Assembly: GCA_017307915.1 (NCBI GenBank)
Contig: JAFKGG010000382.1
Location: 1 to 39,726, forward strand
DNA from: Burkholderiales bacterium
GTDB taxonomy: Bacteria; Pseudomonadota; Gammaproteobacteria; Burkholderiales; Burkholderiaceae_E
Length of the DNA stretch: 39,726 nt
Reading direction: 5' to 3'
Shown: positions 14,907 through 24,243 of the stretch, one piece after another
Layout of the letters: each line of letters starts with the position of its first letter
Numbering within the stretch: the first letter of the stretch is position 1
Notes under the pieces: model-generated
What the model was told of the DNA's origin: nothing
The model's database searches: none
Seen by the model: only the letters and a program-made list of their open reading frames with translations
Position numbers and translations under genes: made by a program

Positions 14907-17885
14907 ATGGACAGCCCGCCTGCGGCCCCTGCCGGCCACTTCAGGACAGGTTGGCGAGCACTGCTCTCGCTGGCCTCTCACGCGCCGGTCCTCACTGCCT
15001 GGCTACTGATCGCCCTGGCACTGACGACAGCCGTCGTTCTGCTGGAAAAAACCCATGTTGGCTACATGGACATCAGCCTGCCGCTGCGCACGGCCGCCGT
15101 CGTCGACGGCACGGTCGGTGCCGACGAGGCGCTGGCCGAATTCGCCATCCCTGGCCACGGCCGCCGGCTGCGCGCCGGGCAGTTGACCCGCGCCGACCAC
15201 TGGCTGTTCATCAAGCTGCCGGCCACCGGCGACGTCAATCTGCATCGGATGAACATCGAGGCGCTGCGCATTCGCGACGGCGTGTTCTGGCTGGCACAGA
15301 TCGACGGCGAGTCGCCGCGCCTGATCCAGCCGATTCCCTGGTGGCCGACGCGCGACGGCGTGGCCATCGATTGGCCGGCACAGACCACCGGCTCGCTGGC
15401 CGTGCTCGGCTTCGTGCGGCCGGAATCGTTCAACCGCCCGCGCGCCGTGCTGGCCAGCCCGCCGGCACTGGAAGCCGCGCAATATCGCTTCGAGCGCAAC
15501 GGCGGCTTCCTGCTCGGCGGCATGCTGATGCTGGCCGGCTTCAGTTTCCTGGTGGCCGGCTTCACGCGCGACCAGTTGTTCCTGCTGTTCGGCGCCTGGC
15601 TGCTGACCAGCCTGCGCGTGGCCGGCCAGAACGGCGGCTGGGATCTGGACTGGCTGGGCATCGAGCTGGGCTACGAAGCGCAGCGCACCGTGCTGCGGCT
15701 GACCTTGATCGCGCACTTCCTGGTGTCGATCGGCCTGTTCACCACGCTGTTCCGCCACGAGCTGCAGGCGCTGCGGCTGCGCGCTCCGATGCGTGCCCTG
15801 CTGCTGTTCGTGCTGGCCATCACCTTGCCGGCCTGGCTGCTGTCGGCCGCCAATGCGCTGCTGGTCGCCTGGGGCTGCGGCGTACTGACCATCGTCGCCA
15901 TCAGCTATTCGCTGTACAAGGTGCTGCGCCGCTTCCCCGGCACCATCGCCTATGCCTACACGCTGGCCTGGGGCATCGCCTGTGCCGGCCTGTTCGGCAC
16001 CATGGCCTATGCCAGCGGCCTGTTCAACACGCCGCCGATCTTCTTCAACAGCCAGATCAGCGCCATCGCCTCGGCGCTGATCATGGCCATCGCGCTGGCC
16101 GAACACGTGCGATCGGAACGCCGCATGCGCATCTTCGCGCAGCACAGCGCCGACGACGCCCTCAAGCGGCTGCGCGAAAACTACGAGCAGATGCCGGTCG
16201 GCATGTTCTCGATGCGGCCCGACGGCCTGATCATCGAATACAACCCGGCCTTCGGCGCCATGTTCGGATTGCAGCCGCCGTCGCGCTACGACGGCAACGC
16301 CGGCTGGCTGCAGGTGATCGGCCGACCCGACAGCGAGCTGTTGGCGCACAAGAACGTCGGCGACGTCACCGAGTCGGAATTCACCATCAGCGACCATGAA
16401 GGCCGGCGGCGCTGGCTGCACGTGCGCGGCATGCACAAGGCCAATCGCATCGAAGCCTGGGTCGAAGACATCACCGCGCGCAAGGAATCCGAGAGCCGGC
16501 TGCAATATCTGGCCGACCACGACACGCTGACCGGGCTGCTGAACCGGCGCGGCTTCGCCAAGTATCTGGAACGGGCGATCGCCGCCTCGCGCAACGTGCC
16601 GGCGTGTTTCGCCTACGTCGACCTCGACCGCTTCAAGCTGGTCAATGATCTGTTCGGGCACGCCGCCGGTGACCAGATCCTGCTGCAGCTGACCACGCGC
16701 ATGCGCGAGATCATCAAGCCGCCGCACGTGCCGGCGCGCGTCGGCGGCGATGAGTTCGTCGTCATCCTGAACGGGCTCGATCTGCGCACCGCTACCGAGT
16801 TGTGCGAGAAGCTGCGCCAGCAACTCGGCGATCTGCCCTATCAGTATCAGGACAAGGCCTTCAGCGTGGCCGCCAGCATCGGCCTGATCCGCGTGCAGCC
16901 CGGCATGACGCCGGGCGACGCGATGACCGCATCGGACCGCGCCTGCGCCGAGGCCAAGAGCGTGGGCGGCGCCAATGTCGTCGCCTTCGATTCGAGCAGC
17001 ACCGAACTCACCGACTATCTCGACGAGATCAAGCTGGTGGCGGGCATGCGCGAACGGTTGCCGGTGGAGAACTTCTTCACCTTGTTGCAGCCCATCGTGT
17101 CGCTGTCGCAGCCGGCCGGCAATCTCAGCTATGAAGTGCTGATCCGCATGCGCGACCCGCACACCGGCAAGGTGGTGCCGCCAGGGCGTTTCATCGGCGC
17201 GGCCGAGCGCAACGGCATGATGAGCCAGATCGACCGCTGGGTGCTGCGCTCGACGCTCGAATGGCTCGACGACAATCCCGATCACCGCGATGCGCTCGGC
17301 TTTTGCACGGTGAATCTGAGCGGCGCGTCGCTGAACGACGAGAAGTTCCTGCAGGACACGATCGCCTACATTCGCGAGCACCGCGACGCCGCCGAGCGCA
17401 TCTGCTTCGAGATCACCGAATCGGTGGCGCTCTACGATCTGAACACCACGCGCCGCTTCGTCGACAAGATCAAGTCGTTCGGCGCACGCCTGGCCCTCGA
17501 CGATTTCGGCGCCGGCTACACCTCGTTCAGCTACCTGAAGGAACTGCCCGGCGACATCGTCAAGATCGACGGCAGCTTCATTCGCGACATCAATCTGAAC
17601 CCGGCCAACTACGCGATCACGCGCGCCATCGTCGACCTGTCACGGCAGATCGGCATGGCTTGCATCGCCGAGTGGGTCGAGAACAGCGACATCGTGCGCT
17701 CGCTGATCGATCTGAAGGTCGATTATGCGCAGGGCTATGCGCTGGCGCGCCCGCTGGAACGCGAACGGCTGCTCACCGTTCGCAATGGGTTGGCGCTGGT
17801 GCAAGACCCCGCCGTCGCAGCGCTGCTGACGCCGCACGCAGCCCTGCCGTTGCCGGCGCCAGCCAGACCGGTCCGCATCCCCTGA
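14907..17885 (+). CDS. 7TM-PAS-GGDEF-EAL membrane c-di-GMP turnover protein
   Basis: This 992-residue protein combines an N-terminal membrane helix (26-46), a periplasmic sensing region (about 48-195), seven further helices (198-401, 7TMR-DISM-like), a PAS domain (about 422-530), a GGDEF domain (536-700) and an EAL domain (715-970). The cyclase motif is intact, GGDEF at 613-617, but no RxxD product-inhibition site precedes it (KPPH instead). In the EAL domain the signature is EVL (743-745). Catalytic residues are otherwise present: E743, E838 in ITES, D865-D866 in DDFGAG, K886, and AEWVE. Both activities are therefore possible. By family it would make or degrade c-di-GMP at the inner membrane in response to an extracytoplasmic signal. 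The FeeM-like gene lies just upstream. Domain calls are firm; net activity is unknown. Confidence 0.92.
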   Translation: MDSPPAAPAGHFRTGWRALLSLASHAPVLTAWLLIALALTTAVVLLEKTHVGYMDISLPLRTAAVVDGTVGADEALAEFAIPGHGRRLRAGQLTRADHWLFIKLPATGDVNLHRMNIEALRIRDGVFWLAQIDGESPRLIQPIPWWPTRDGVAIDWPAQTTGSLAVLGFVRPESFNRPRAVLASPPALEAAQYRFERNGGFLLGGMLMLAGFSFLVAGFTRDQLFLLFGAWLLTSLRVAGQNGGWDLDWLGIELGYEAQRTVLRLTLIAHFLVSIGLFTTLFRHELQALRLRAPMRALLLFVLAITLPAWLLSAANALLVAWGCGVLTIVAISYSLYKVLRRFPGTIAYAYTLAWGIACAGLFGTMAYASGLFNTPPIFFNSQISAIASALIMAIALAEHVRSERRMRIFAQHSADDALKRLRENYEQMPVGMFSMRPDGLIIEYNPAFGAMFGLQPPSRYDGNAGWLQVIGRPDSELLAHKNVGDVTESEFTISDHEGRRRWLHVRGMHKANRIEAWVEDITARKESESRLQYLADHDTLTGLLNRRGFAKYLERAIAASRNVPACFAYVDLDRFKLVNDLFGHAAGDQILLQLTTRMREIIKPPHVPARVGGDEFVVILNGLDLRTATELCEKLRQQLGDLPYQYQDKAFSVAASIGLIRVQPGMTPGDAMTASDRACAEAKSVGGANVVAFDSSSTELTDYLDEIKLVAGMRERLPVENFFTLLQPIVSLSQPAGNLSYEVLIRMRDPHTGKVVPPGRFIGAAERNGMMSQIDRWVLRSTLEWLDDNPDHRDALGFCTVNLSGASLNDEKFLQDTIAYIREHRDAAERICFEITESVALYDLNTTRRFVDKIKSFGARLALDDFGAGYTSFSYLKELPGDIVKIDGSFIRDINLNPANYAITRAIVDLSRQIGMACIAEWVENSDIVRSLIDLKVDYAQGYALARPLERERLLTVRNGLALVQDPAVAALLTPHAALPLPAPARPVRIP

Positions 17886-17922
17886 TGCGAGCGGGCGCGC
17901 TGGTCTTGCGCGCCGCCGTTTC

Positions 17923-18855
<933 letters not shown>

Positions 18856-18927
18856 AGCGCACTCGCCGCGCCGGTGTCGCGGTCGAGGCGTCGGCACGGC
18901 GCGCAACCTACGTCGCCGGGAGATCGG

Positions 18928-18954
18928 CCTCCCTTGGGAGGGAGGGAGGGAGGG
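18928..18954. repeat. G-quadruplex-type GGGA tandem with overlapping palindrome, panC/galE junction
   Basis: Five GGG triplets separated by single A residues span 18936-18954 (GGGA repeated), a canonical G-quadruplex motif with one-base loops. Its 5' part also completes a perfect palindrome CCTCCC-TT-GGGAGG (18928-18941). The tract is in the panC 3' untranslated region in the G-rich orientation, between two convergent genes, so it could block or terminate transcription, or simply be a slippage-prone repeat. Confidence 0.75.
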
Positions 18955-18985
18955 CGACCATGATGTCTAGCTCATCCGCACGTCT

Positions 18986-20035
18986 TCAGGCGTCTGCATA
19001 CCCGGCCGGGTTGCCGCTCTGCCAACGCCAGGTATCGACGCACATGCGCTGCAAGTCGAGCTGTGCACGCCAGCCCAGCAGCTCGTGCGCGGCACGCGGA
19101 TCGGCGTAGCACTCAGCGATGTCGCCATCGCGGCGTGCCACGATCTGGTACGGCACCGGCCGCCCGCTGGCGGCCTCGAAGGCGCGCACCATCTCCAGCA
19201 CCGAATAGCCGGTGCCGGTGCCCAGATTCACGGTGAAAGCGCCGGGCCGCGCCAGCACGCGCTCGAGTGCGGCCAGGTGCCCGCGCGCCAGATCGACCAC
19301 GTGGATATAGTCACGCACGCCGGTGCCGTCGTGCGTCGGCCAGTCACCGCCGAACACCGACAGGCGCGGCAGCCGGCCCACCGCCACCTGACTGACGAAC
19401 GGCATCAGATTGTTCGGTACACCGCGCGGATCCTCGCCGATCAGCCCGCTTTCATGCGCGCCCACCGGATTGAAGTAGCGCAGCATGCCGATCGACCAGC
19501 CGGCATCGGCCACGGCCAGGTCGCTCAGCATCATCTCGATCATCCATTTGGTGCGGCCGTAGGGATTGGTCGGCCCGGTGCGCGCCGCCTCGTCGAGCGG
19601 CACCCGCTCAGGGTCGCCATAGACCGTGGCCGACGAGCTGAACACCAACCGCTTGACGCCGGCATCGTTGAGCACGCGCAGCAGCGTCGTGGTGCCGGCC
19701 ACGTTGTTGTCGTAATAGGCCAGCGGATCGCGCACCGATTCGCCCACCGCCTTGAGCCCGGCGAAATGGATCGCGGCGTCGAAGCGCTGCCCGGCCAGCA
19801 CGCGGCGCAGCGCCGCCTCGTCGCGGATGTCGGCCTGCACCAGCGGCGCCCCGCGGCCGGTGATGCGCGCCACGCGGCGCAGCGACTCGGCGCTGGCGTT
19901 GCTCAGATTGTCCACCACCAGCACCTCGCAGCCGGCTGCCAGCAGTTCGACCACCGTATGCGAACCGATGTAGCCGGCACCACCGGTTACCAATACCCTG
20001 CTTGGCTGTTGCGCCACGATTGCGCCCCTCATCAT
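18986..20035 (-). CDS. galE: UDP-glucose 4-epimerase
   Basis: GalE interconverts UDP-glucose and UDP-galactose using bound NAD. The 349-residue product has the Rossmann GGAGYIGSH near the N-terminus, AAIHFAGLKAVGESV, the SSSATVYG segment, and the catalytic YGRTK (YxxxK). NPYGRTKWMIE and RYFNPVGAHESGLIGEDP (shortened) are typical. I chose the paired ATG codons at 20035/20032 (start MMRG or MRG); the open frame further upstream runs through manC's leader. The gene diverges from manC by 94 bases, making a sugar-nucleotide pair that probably feeds lipopolysaccharide or exopolysaccharide. No glycosyltransferases are adjacent. Confidence 0.95.
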   Translation of the reverse strand: MMRGAIVAQQPSRVLVTGGAGYIGSHTVVELLAAGCEVLVVDNLSNASAESLRRVARITGRGAPLVQADIRDEAALRRVLAGQRFDAAIHFAGLKAVGESVRDPLAYYDNNVAGTTTLLRVLNDAGVKRLVFSSSATVYGDPERVPLDEAARTGPTNPYGRTKWMIEMMLSDLAVADAGWSIGMLRYFNPVGAHESGLIGEDPRGVPNNLMPFVSQVAVGRLPRLSVFGGDWPTHDGTGVRDYIHVVDLARGHLAALERVLARPGAFTVNLGTGTGYSVLEMVRAFEAASGRPVPYQIVARRDGDIAECYADPRAAHELLGWRAQLDLQRMCVDTWRWQSGNPAGYADA

Positions 20036-20088
20036 CCGTAATCGGCCATTGATGTGGAAAGTGTCGCATACGGTCGGCCCCGTGCCCG

Positions 20089-20094
20089 TACAAT
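20089..20094 (+). promoter_or_regulatory. -10-like hexamer before manC
   Basis: TACAAT (20089-20094) lies 35 bases before the manC ATG in the galE/manC divergent gap. No good -35 is visible at the usual distance, so this is a weak call. Confidence 0.3.
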
Positions 20095-20129
20095 TCATCC
20101 GATCGAAGCACACGTCTGTCGGAAGCGCC

Positions 20130-21554
20130 ATGCTGATTCCGGTGATTCTCTCGGGTGGCTCGGGCACCCGGCTGTGGCCGGTTTCGCGCGAAGCCTTTCC
20201 CAAGCCCTTCATGAAGCTGGGCAGCCAACTGAGCCTGCTGCAGCGAACCCTGCAACGCGCGCTGCCGCTGGCCGAAGGCCAGCGCGCGGCGATCGTGACC
20301 AACCGCGAATACTTCTTCAAGACGCGCGAGGAAATCGACACGCTGCCGGCCGCGCAGGGGCAGCGGATCATGCAGTTGCTCGAACCGGTCGGCCGCAACA
20401 CGGCGCCGGCCATCGCCATCGCCGCGTTGTGGGCCCAGGCGCAATCGCCGCAGGCCGTGTTGCTGGTGCTGCCGGCCGACCACCTGATCCCCGACGAAGC
20501 AGCGTTCCAGGCCGCCGCCCGCGAAGCCGCCGCGCTGGCCGCGCGCGGCTCTATCGTGCTGTTCGGCATCCAACCGACCACGCCCGAAACCGGCTTCGGC
20601 TACATCGAAACCGGCGCAGCGATCGAAGGCAGCCCGGCGCTGGCCGTCAAGCGTTTCATCGAAAAGCCTGATTCGGCGCGTGCCGTACAGTTCCTGGCGG
20701 CCGGCAATTTCGTCTGGAACAGCGGCATGTTCTGCTTCGGCGCCGCCACCATCCTCGAAGCATTGCGCCGCCATGCGCCCGAGGTGCTGGCCGGCGCGCA
20801 AGCCGCGTGGGAAGCGGCGCAGGCCACCGCCAGCGCCGAGAAACTGCTGATCGACGCGCAGGCCTTCGCCGCCTGCCCCGACATCTCGATCGACTACGCG
20901 GTGATGGAACGCGCCGACAACGTCACCGTGCTGCCTTCGTCGTTCCGCTGGAGCGACATCGGTTCGTGGAAAGCGGTCTCGGAGCAGCTCGAAGCCGACG
21001 CCGACGGCAACACCACGCTGGGCGAGACCATGCTGGTCGGTGCCCGCAACACGCACATCCAGAGCGAAGACCGGCTGGTGGCCGCGGTCGGCGTCGACAA
21101 CCTGCTGGTGGTCGACACTCCCGATGCGCTGCTGGTGGCCAGCAAGGACGCCAGCCAGCAGGTCAAGGAAATCGTCGGCCGCCTGAAATCGCGCGGCCAT
21201 GAGGCGGCGCGGCTGCACCGCACCGTGTCGCGCCCCTGGGGCACTTATACGGTGCTGCAGGAAGGCCCGCGCTTCAAGATCAAGCGCATCGAAGTCAAGC
21301 CCAAGCAAGCGCTGTCGCTGCAGATGCATCATCATCGCAGCGAGCATTGGGTAGTGGTGTCGGGCACCGCGCGCGTCACCTGCGACGAACGCAACTTCCT
21401 GGTCGCCGCCAACGAATCCACCTACATCCCGATCGGCACCAAGCACCGGCTGGAAAACCCCGGCGTCGTCGATCTGGTGATGATCGAAGTGCAATGCGGC
21501 GATTACCTCGGCGAAGACGACATCGTGCGCTTCGACGACGTCTACGGCCGCTAA
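20130..21554 (+). CDS. manC: Mannose-1-phosphate guanylyltransferase / mannose-6-phosphate isomerase (ManC/AlgA type)
   Basis: The 474-residue bifunctional protein makes GDP-mannose. The N-terminal nucleotidyltransferase has SGGSGTRLWPVSREAFPKPF (residues about 8-27) and the FIEKP active-site segment. The family usually shows PKQF where this reads PKPF. The C-terminal type II phosphomannose isomerase cupin begins RPWGTYTVL and continues LSLQMHHHRSEHWVVVSGTA (shortened), with metal-binding His residues and YIPIGTKHRLENPG. The ATG at 20130 follows GGAAG at 20121-20125 and begins at the conserved MLIPVILSGG. The product serves mannose- or rhamnose/fucose-containing surface glycans. It ends 4 bases before the thpR start. 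Confidence 0.93.
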   Translation: MLIPVILSGGSGTRLWPVSREAFPKPFMKLGSQLSLLQRTLQRALPLAEGQRAAIVTNREYFFKTREEIDTLPAAQGQRIMQLLEPVGRNTAPAIAIAALWAQAQSPQAVLLVLPADHLIPDEAAFQAAAREAAALAARGSIVLFGIQPTTPETGFGYIETGAAIEGSPALAVKRFIEKPDSARAVQFLAAGNFVWNSGMFCFGAATILEALRRHAPEVLAGAQAAWEAAQATASAEKLLIDAQAFAACPDISIDYAVMERADNVTVLPSSFRWSDIGSWKAVSEQLEADADGNTTLGETMLVGARNTHIQSEDRLVAAVGVDNLLVVDTPDALLVASKDASQQVKEIVGRLKSRGHEAARLHRTVSRPWGTYTVLQEGPRFKIKRIEVKPKQALSLQMHHHRSEHWVVVSGTARVTCDERNFLVAANESTYIPIGTKHRLENPGVVDLVMIEVQCGDYLGEDDIVRFDDVYGR

Positions 21555-21558
21555 GGGC

Positions 21559-22140
21559 GTGTCCCCGCAGGCGGGCGCCCATGACGCGCGTGCGCAACGC
21601 TTCTTCTTCGCGCTGCGCCCCGATCCGCAGGCCGCCGCGGCACTGGCCGGCTTGGCGGTGCGCCTGGCGGCGCAGGTCGGCGGCCGGCCGCTGGCGGCAG
21701 TCGATCTGCATCTGACGCTGGCCTTCGTCGGCGCGCGCAATGCGGCCGACACGGCACGGCTGGCCGACATGCTCGACGGTCTGCTGCCCGCCGTTCAAGC
21801 CGCGCAGCCCCCCTGCATTCCGTTCGCCCTATCGCAGCTCGGCGCCTTCGGCCCCAAGCTGCTGTGGATCGGCCCGGCGCAGCCGATCGACTGGGTGCAG
21901 GCGCTGTCCGACGGCCTGCGCCGGCGCCTGACCGAAGCCGGCGTCGACCACGACGAGCGGCCGCTGCGCGCCCACCTCACCCTGCTGCGCGGTGCCCGCC
22001 GCGCCACCGCCGCGCGCGGCACCGTAGCGCCGATCGCGCCCGCCGGCTGGACGCTGTGCCTGGGCTGGTCGGGCCTGGATTCGACGCCGCAGCGACGCTA
22101 TCAATGGCACTGTCATGACACGGTCAAACTCGCGTCATAA
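21559..22140 (+). CDS. thpR: RNA 2',3'-cyclic phosphodiesterase (ThpR/LigT family)
   Basis: This 193-residue 2H-phosphoesterase has the two signature HxTx motifs, HLTLAF and HLTLLR, about 85 residues apart, and the N-terminal RFFFALRPD typical of ThpR. The family hydrolyses 2',3'-cyclic phosphate ends to 2'-phosphates and was first known as an in vitro 2'-5' RNA ligase; the cellular role is poorly defined. The start is a GTG at 21559 just after the manC stop; no in-frame ATG would keep the conserved N-terminus. Its last codons overlap the PHO boxes of the phoB promoter, so thpR transcription crosses that control site. Confidence 0.88.
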   Translation: MSPQAGAHDARAQRFFFALRPDPQAAAALAGLAVRLAAQVGGRPLAAVDLHLTLAFVGARNAADTARLADMLDGLLPAVQAAQPPCIPFALSQLGAFGPKLLWIGPAQPIDWVQALSDGLRRRLTEAGVDHDERPLRAHLTLLRGARRATAARGTVAPIAPAGWTLCLGWSGLDSTPQRRYQWHCHDTVKLAS

Positions 22141-22143
22141 TCT
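22110..22143 (+). promoter_or_regulatory. Triple PHO box and promoter of phoB
   Basis: Heptamers CTGTCAT (22110-22116), CGGTCAA (22121-22127) and GCGTCAT (22132-22138) are spaced exactly 11 bases apart, the register in which PhoB dimers bind. The first two make an 18-bp PHO box; 10 bases later TAATCT (22138-22143) can serve as -10. The box therefore replaces the -35, as in known PhoB-activated promoters. It overlaps the 3' end of thpR and lies 30 bases before the phoB GTG. CATAAT (22136-22141) is an alternative -10. Confidence 0.8.
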
Positions 22144-22172
22144 TTGCGGCAGTTCATAGCCCGAAGAAAGTC

Positions 22173-22859
22173 GTGACTGCTCGAATCCTCATCGTCGAAG
22201 ACGAAGCCGCCATCCGCGAACTGCTGGCCGTCAACCTGCGCCATGCCGGTTACGTCGTCACCCAGGCCGACAGCGCCGAAAGCGCCCGCCAGCAGCTCGA
22301 AGCTGCTCTGCCCGATCTGGTGCTGCTCGACTGGATGCTGCCCGGCCAATCCGGCGTCGAGTTCGCCAAGCAGCTGCGCGCCACACCGCGCACGCGCGAG
22401 CTGCCGATCATGCTGCTGACCGCGCGCGCACAGGAAGGCGACAAGCTGCAAGGCTTCGAAGTCGGCGCTGACGACTACGTCACCAAACCGTTCTCGCCGC
22501 GCGAGCTACTGGCGCGCGTACGCGCGCTGCTGCGCCGCGCCGCGCCCGACAGCCTCGATGAGCCGGTCGAGATCGGCGGCCTGCGCCTGGAGCCGGACAC
22601 CTTTCGGGTGTTCGCCGGCGATCAGCCGATCAGCCTGAGCCCGACCGAGTTCAAGCTGCTGCACTACTTCATGAAGCACGCCGACCGCGTACTATCGCGC
22701 ACCAAGCTGCTGGATAATGTCTGGGGCGATCACGTGTATATTGAGGAACGCACGGTAGACGTTCACATCCGGCGGCTGCGCCTGGCGCTCGGCCCGTCCG
22801 GCCACGATCGTCTGATCGAAACCGTGCGCGGAGGGGGGTACCGTTTCCTGCCCCGTTGA
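22173..22859 (+). CDS. phoB: Phosphate regulon response regulator PhoB
   Basis: PhoB is the OmpR-type activator of phosphate-starvation genes. The 228-residue protein has a receiver domain with acidic pocket VEDE (8-11), phosphoacceptor D53 in LLDWMLPG, the conserved LLTAR and the YVTKPFSP Lys. A winged-helix DNA-binding domain follows, with SLSPTEFKLLHYFM and the recognition region RTVDVHIRRLR. The GTG at 22173 has GAAGAAAG upstream and yields the standard N-terminus. Three PHO boxes precede it, implying positive autoregulation. phoR begins 16 bases after the stop. Unlike the common order in which phoB-phoR follow phoU on the same strand, they here face the pst genes. Confidence 0.97.
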   Translation: MTARILIVEDEAAIRELLAVNLRHAGYVVTQADSAESARQQLEAALPDLVLLDWMLPGQSGVEFAKQLRATPRTRELPIMLLTARAQEGDKLQGFEVGADDYVTKPFSPRELLARVRALLRRAAPDSLDEPVEIGGLRLEPDTFRVFAGDQPISLSPTEFKLLHYFMKHADRVLSRTKLLDNVWGDHVYIEERTVDVHIRRLRLALGPSGHDRLIETVRGGGYRFLPR

Positions 22860-22875
22860 CCTGCCAGCCCTGCCC

Positions 22876-24228
22876 TTGAGAATCCTGTTCAGCAGCCTCG
22901 CCGGAGTCGCTCTCGCGCTGATCATTGGCGCCCTGATCGGGCACTTCGTCTCCATCACAGCCGCCGCCTGGTGGCTCGCCGCCACATTCGCACTGTTCGC
23001 ACTGGTGCATGCCGGCTATCTGGCCACCTTGCACCACTGGTCGTCGCTGCCGCGCCAGCGCAGCCTGCCGGCCGGCCTGGGCCCCTGGGCGCCGATCCTG
23101 GCGCGGCTCACGCGCTTTGCCCGGCAAGAGGCCGAGAACCGCCAGGAGCTGGGCTCCGAGCTGGAACGCATCCACACCGCCGTCGACCGCCTGCCTGACG
23201 GCCTGGTGGTGCTCGACCGCTACGACCACGTGCTGTGGGCCAATGATTCGGCCGAGAACCTGCACGGCATCTTCGGCACGCGCCGGCCGATCCATCACTT
23301 CATCCGCCAGCCCGAATTCGCGCGCTTCCTGGAAGCGCCCGAGCCCAGCGGCGCGATCCGGCTGCAACTGCCTACGCGCCCAGGCCGCACCTTCGAGATG
23401 CGCCTGCACCGCACCGACAGCGACCAGCGGTTGCTGATCTCGCACGACATCACCGACCAGGCCAAGCTCGACGCGATGCGCAGCGATTTCGTGGCCAACG
23501 TCTCGCACGAGATCCGCACGCCGGTCACCGTCATCGCCGGCTTCGCCGAAACGCTGCTGACGCTCGATCTGGACGAAGCCTCGCGGCGCGAATACCTGGG
23601 CAACATCCTGCGGCAAAGCCATACGATGCAGCGGCTGGTCGACGATCTGCTGATGCTGTCGTCGCTGGAGAGCGGCACCCACGAGTTCGACGAAGACCAG
23701 GTCGACGTGCACCAGTTGCTCAGCCGACTGCTGGCCGAGGCACGCACGCTATCCGGCGGCCGCCACCAGATAGAACTGGCACTCGACGGCCCGCAGCGCG
23801 TGATGGCCGTGCCCAGCGAGCTGGAAAGCGCGGTGCGCAATCTGCTGACCAATGCCATCCGCTACACGCCCGAAGGCGGCCGCATCGACATCGAGTGGCG
23901 CGTCAAGGACCAGGAAGGCTGGATCGCGGTGCGTGACACCGGCATCGGCATTCCAGTGGAATCGCTGCCGCGGCTGACCGAGCGCTTCTACCGCGTCGAT
24001 CGCGGCCGTTCACGCGCCAGCGGCGGCACCGGCCTGGGCCTGGCAATCGTCAAGCGGATCATGAACCGGCACGGCGGCCAGCTTCACATCGAAAGCGAAT
24101 TCGGCCACGGCAGCACCTTCTCGCTGCGCCTGCCCACGCAGCGCCTGCTGGCCGACCCGCCGCTGCCGCGCATCGAGCCGGCAGCCATCGCCAACAACGG
24201 CCAGGCCGCCGGGCCGCAAGAAGGCTGA
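22876..24228 (+). CDS. phoR: Phosphate regulon sensor histidine kinase PhoR
   Basis: PhoR phosphorylates or dephosphorylates PhoB in response to signals passed from the Pst transporter through PhoU. The 450-residue protein has two N-terminal membrane helices (about 4-25 and 29-51), a PAS-like domain (about 100-195), the phosphoacceptor H211 in SHEIRTP, and a HATPase domain with N box LLTNAIRYTPEGG, G1 RDTGIGIP and G2 GGTGLGLAIV. There is no periplasmic sensing domain, as usual for PhoR. The start is a TTG at 22876; no ATG or GTG preserves the first helix. The stop lies inside a hairpin shared with the phoU stop. Confidence 0.96.
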   Translation: MRILFSSLAGVALALIIGALIGHFVSITAAAWWLAATFALFALVHAGYLATLHHWSSLPRQRSLPAGLGPWAPILARLTRFARQEAENRQELGSELERIHTAVDRLPDGLVVLDRYDHVLWANDSAENLHGIFGTRRPIHHFIRQPEFARFLEAPEPSGAIRLQLPTRPGRTFEMRLHRTDSDQRLLISHDITDQAKLDAMRSDFVANVSHEIRTPVTVIAGFAETLLTLDLDEASRREYLGNILRQSHTMQRLVDDLLMLSSLESGTHEFDEDQVDVHQLLSRLLAEARTLSGGRHQIELALDGPQRVMAVPSELESAVRNLLTNAIRYTPEGGRIDIEWRVKDQEGWIAVRDTGIGIPVESLPRLTERFYRVDRGRSRASGGTGLGLAIVKRIMNRHGGQLHIESEFGHGSTFSLRLPTQRLLADPPLPRIEPAAIANNGQAAGPQEG

Positions 24229-24243
24229 GCGCGCGGCTCAGCC
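24223..24243. terminator. Bidirectional hairpin carrying both the phoR and phoU stop codons
   Basis: GGCTGAGC (24223-24230) pairs perfectly with GCTCAGCC (24236-24243) around the loop GCGCG. The left arm contains the phoR TGA (24226-24228). The right arm contains, on the other strand, the phoU TGA (24240-24238). The two genes thus end on mirror images of one another. A shared bidirectional terminator is likely in function, although T-runs are absent. Confidence 0.6.

Noticed and set aside
15003-17381. 792-codon minus-strand frame opposite the GGDEF-EAL gene
   Set aside because: Composition (His, Gln, Arg, Asp, Ala rich) and lack of any recognisable fold mark it as a shadow of the GGDEF-EAL coding frame.
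20130-20210. PKPF in place of PKQF in ManC as a sign of lost activity
   Set aside because: The remaining active-site residues are intact, so a single conservative-context change is not enough to claim loss of function.
19608-21770. 720-codon minus-strand frame across manC and galE
   Set aside because: It overlaps two well-supported genes and the divergent promoter gap; its product has no recognisable features.
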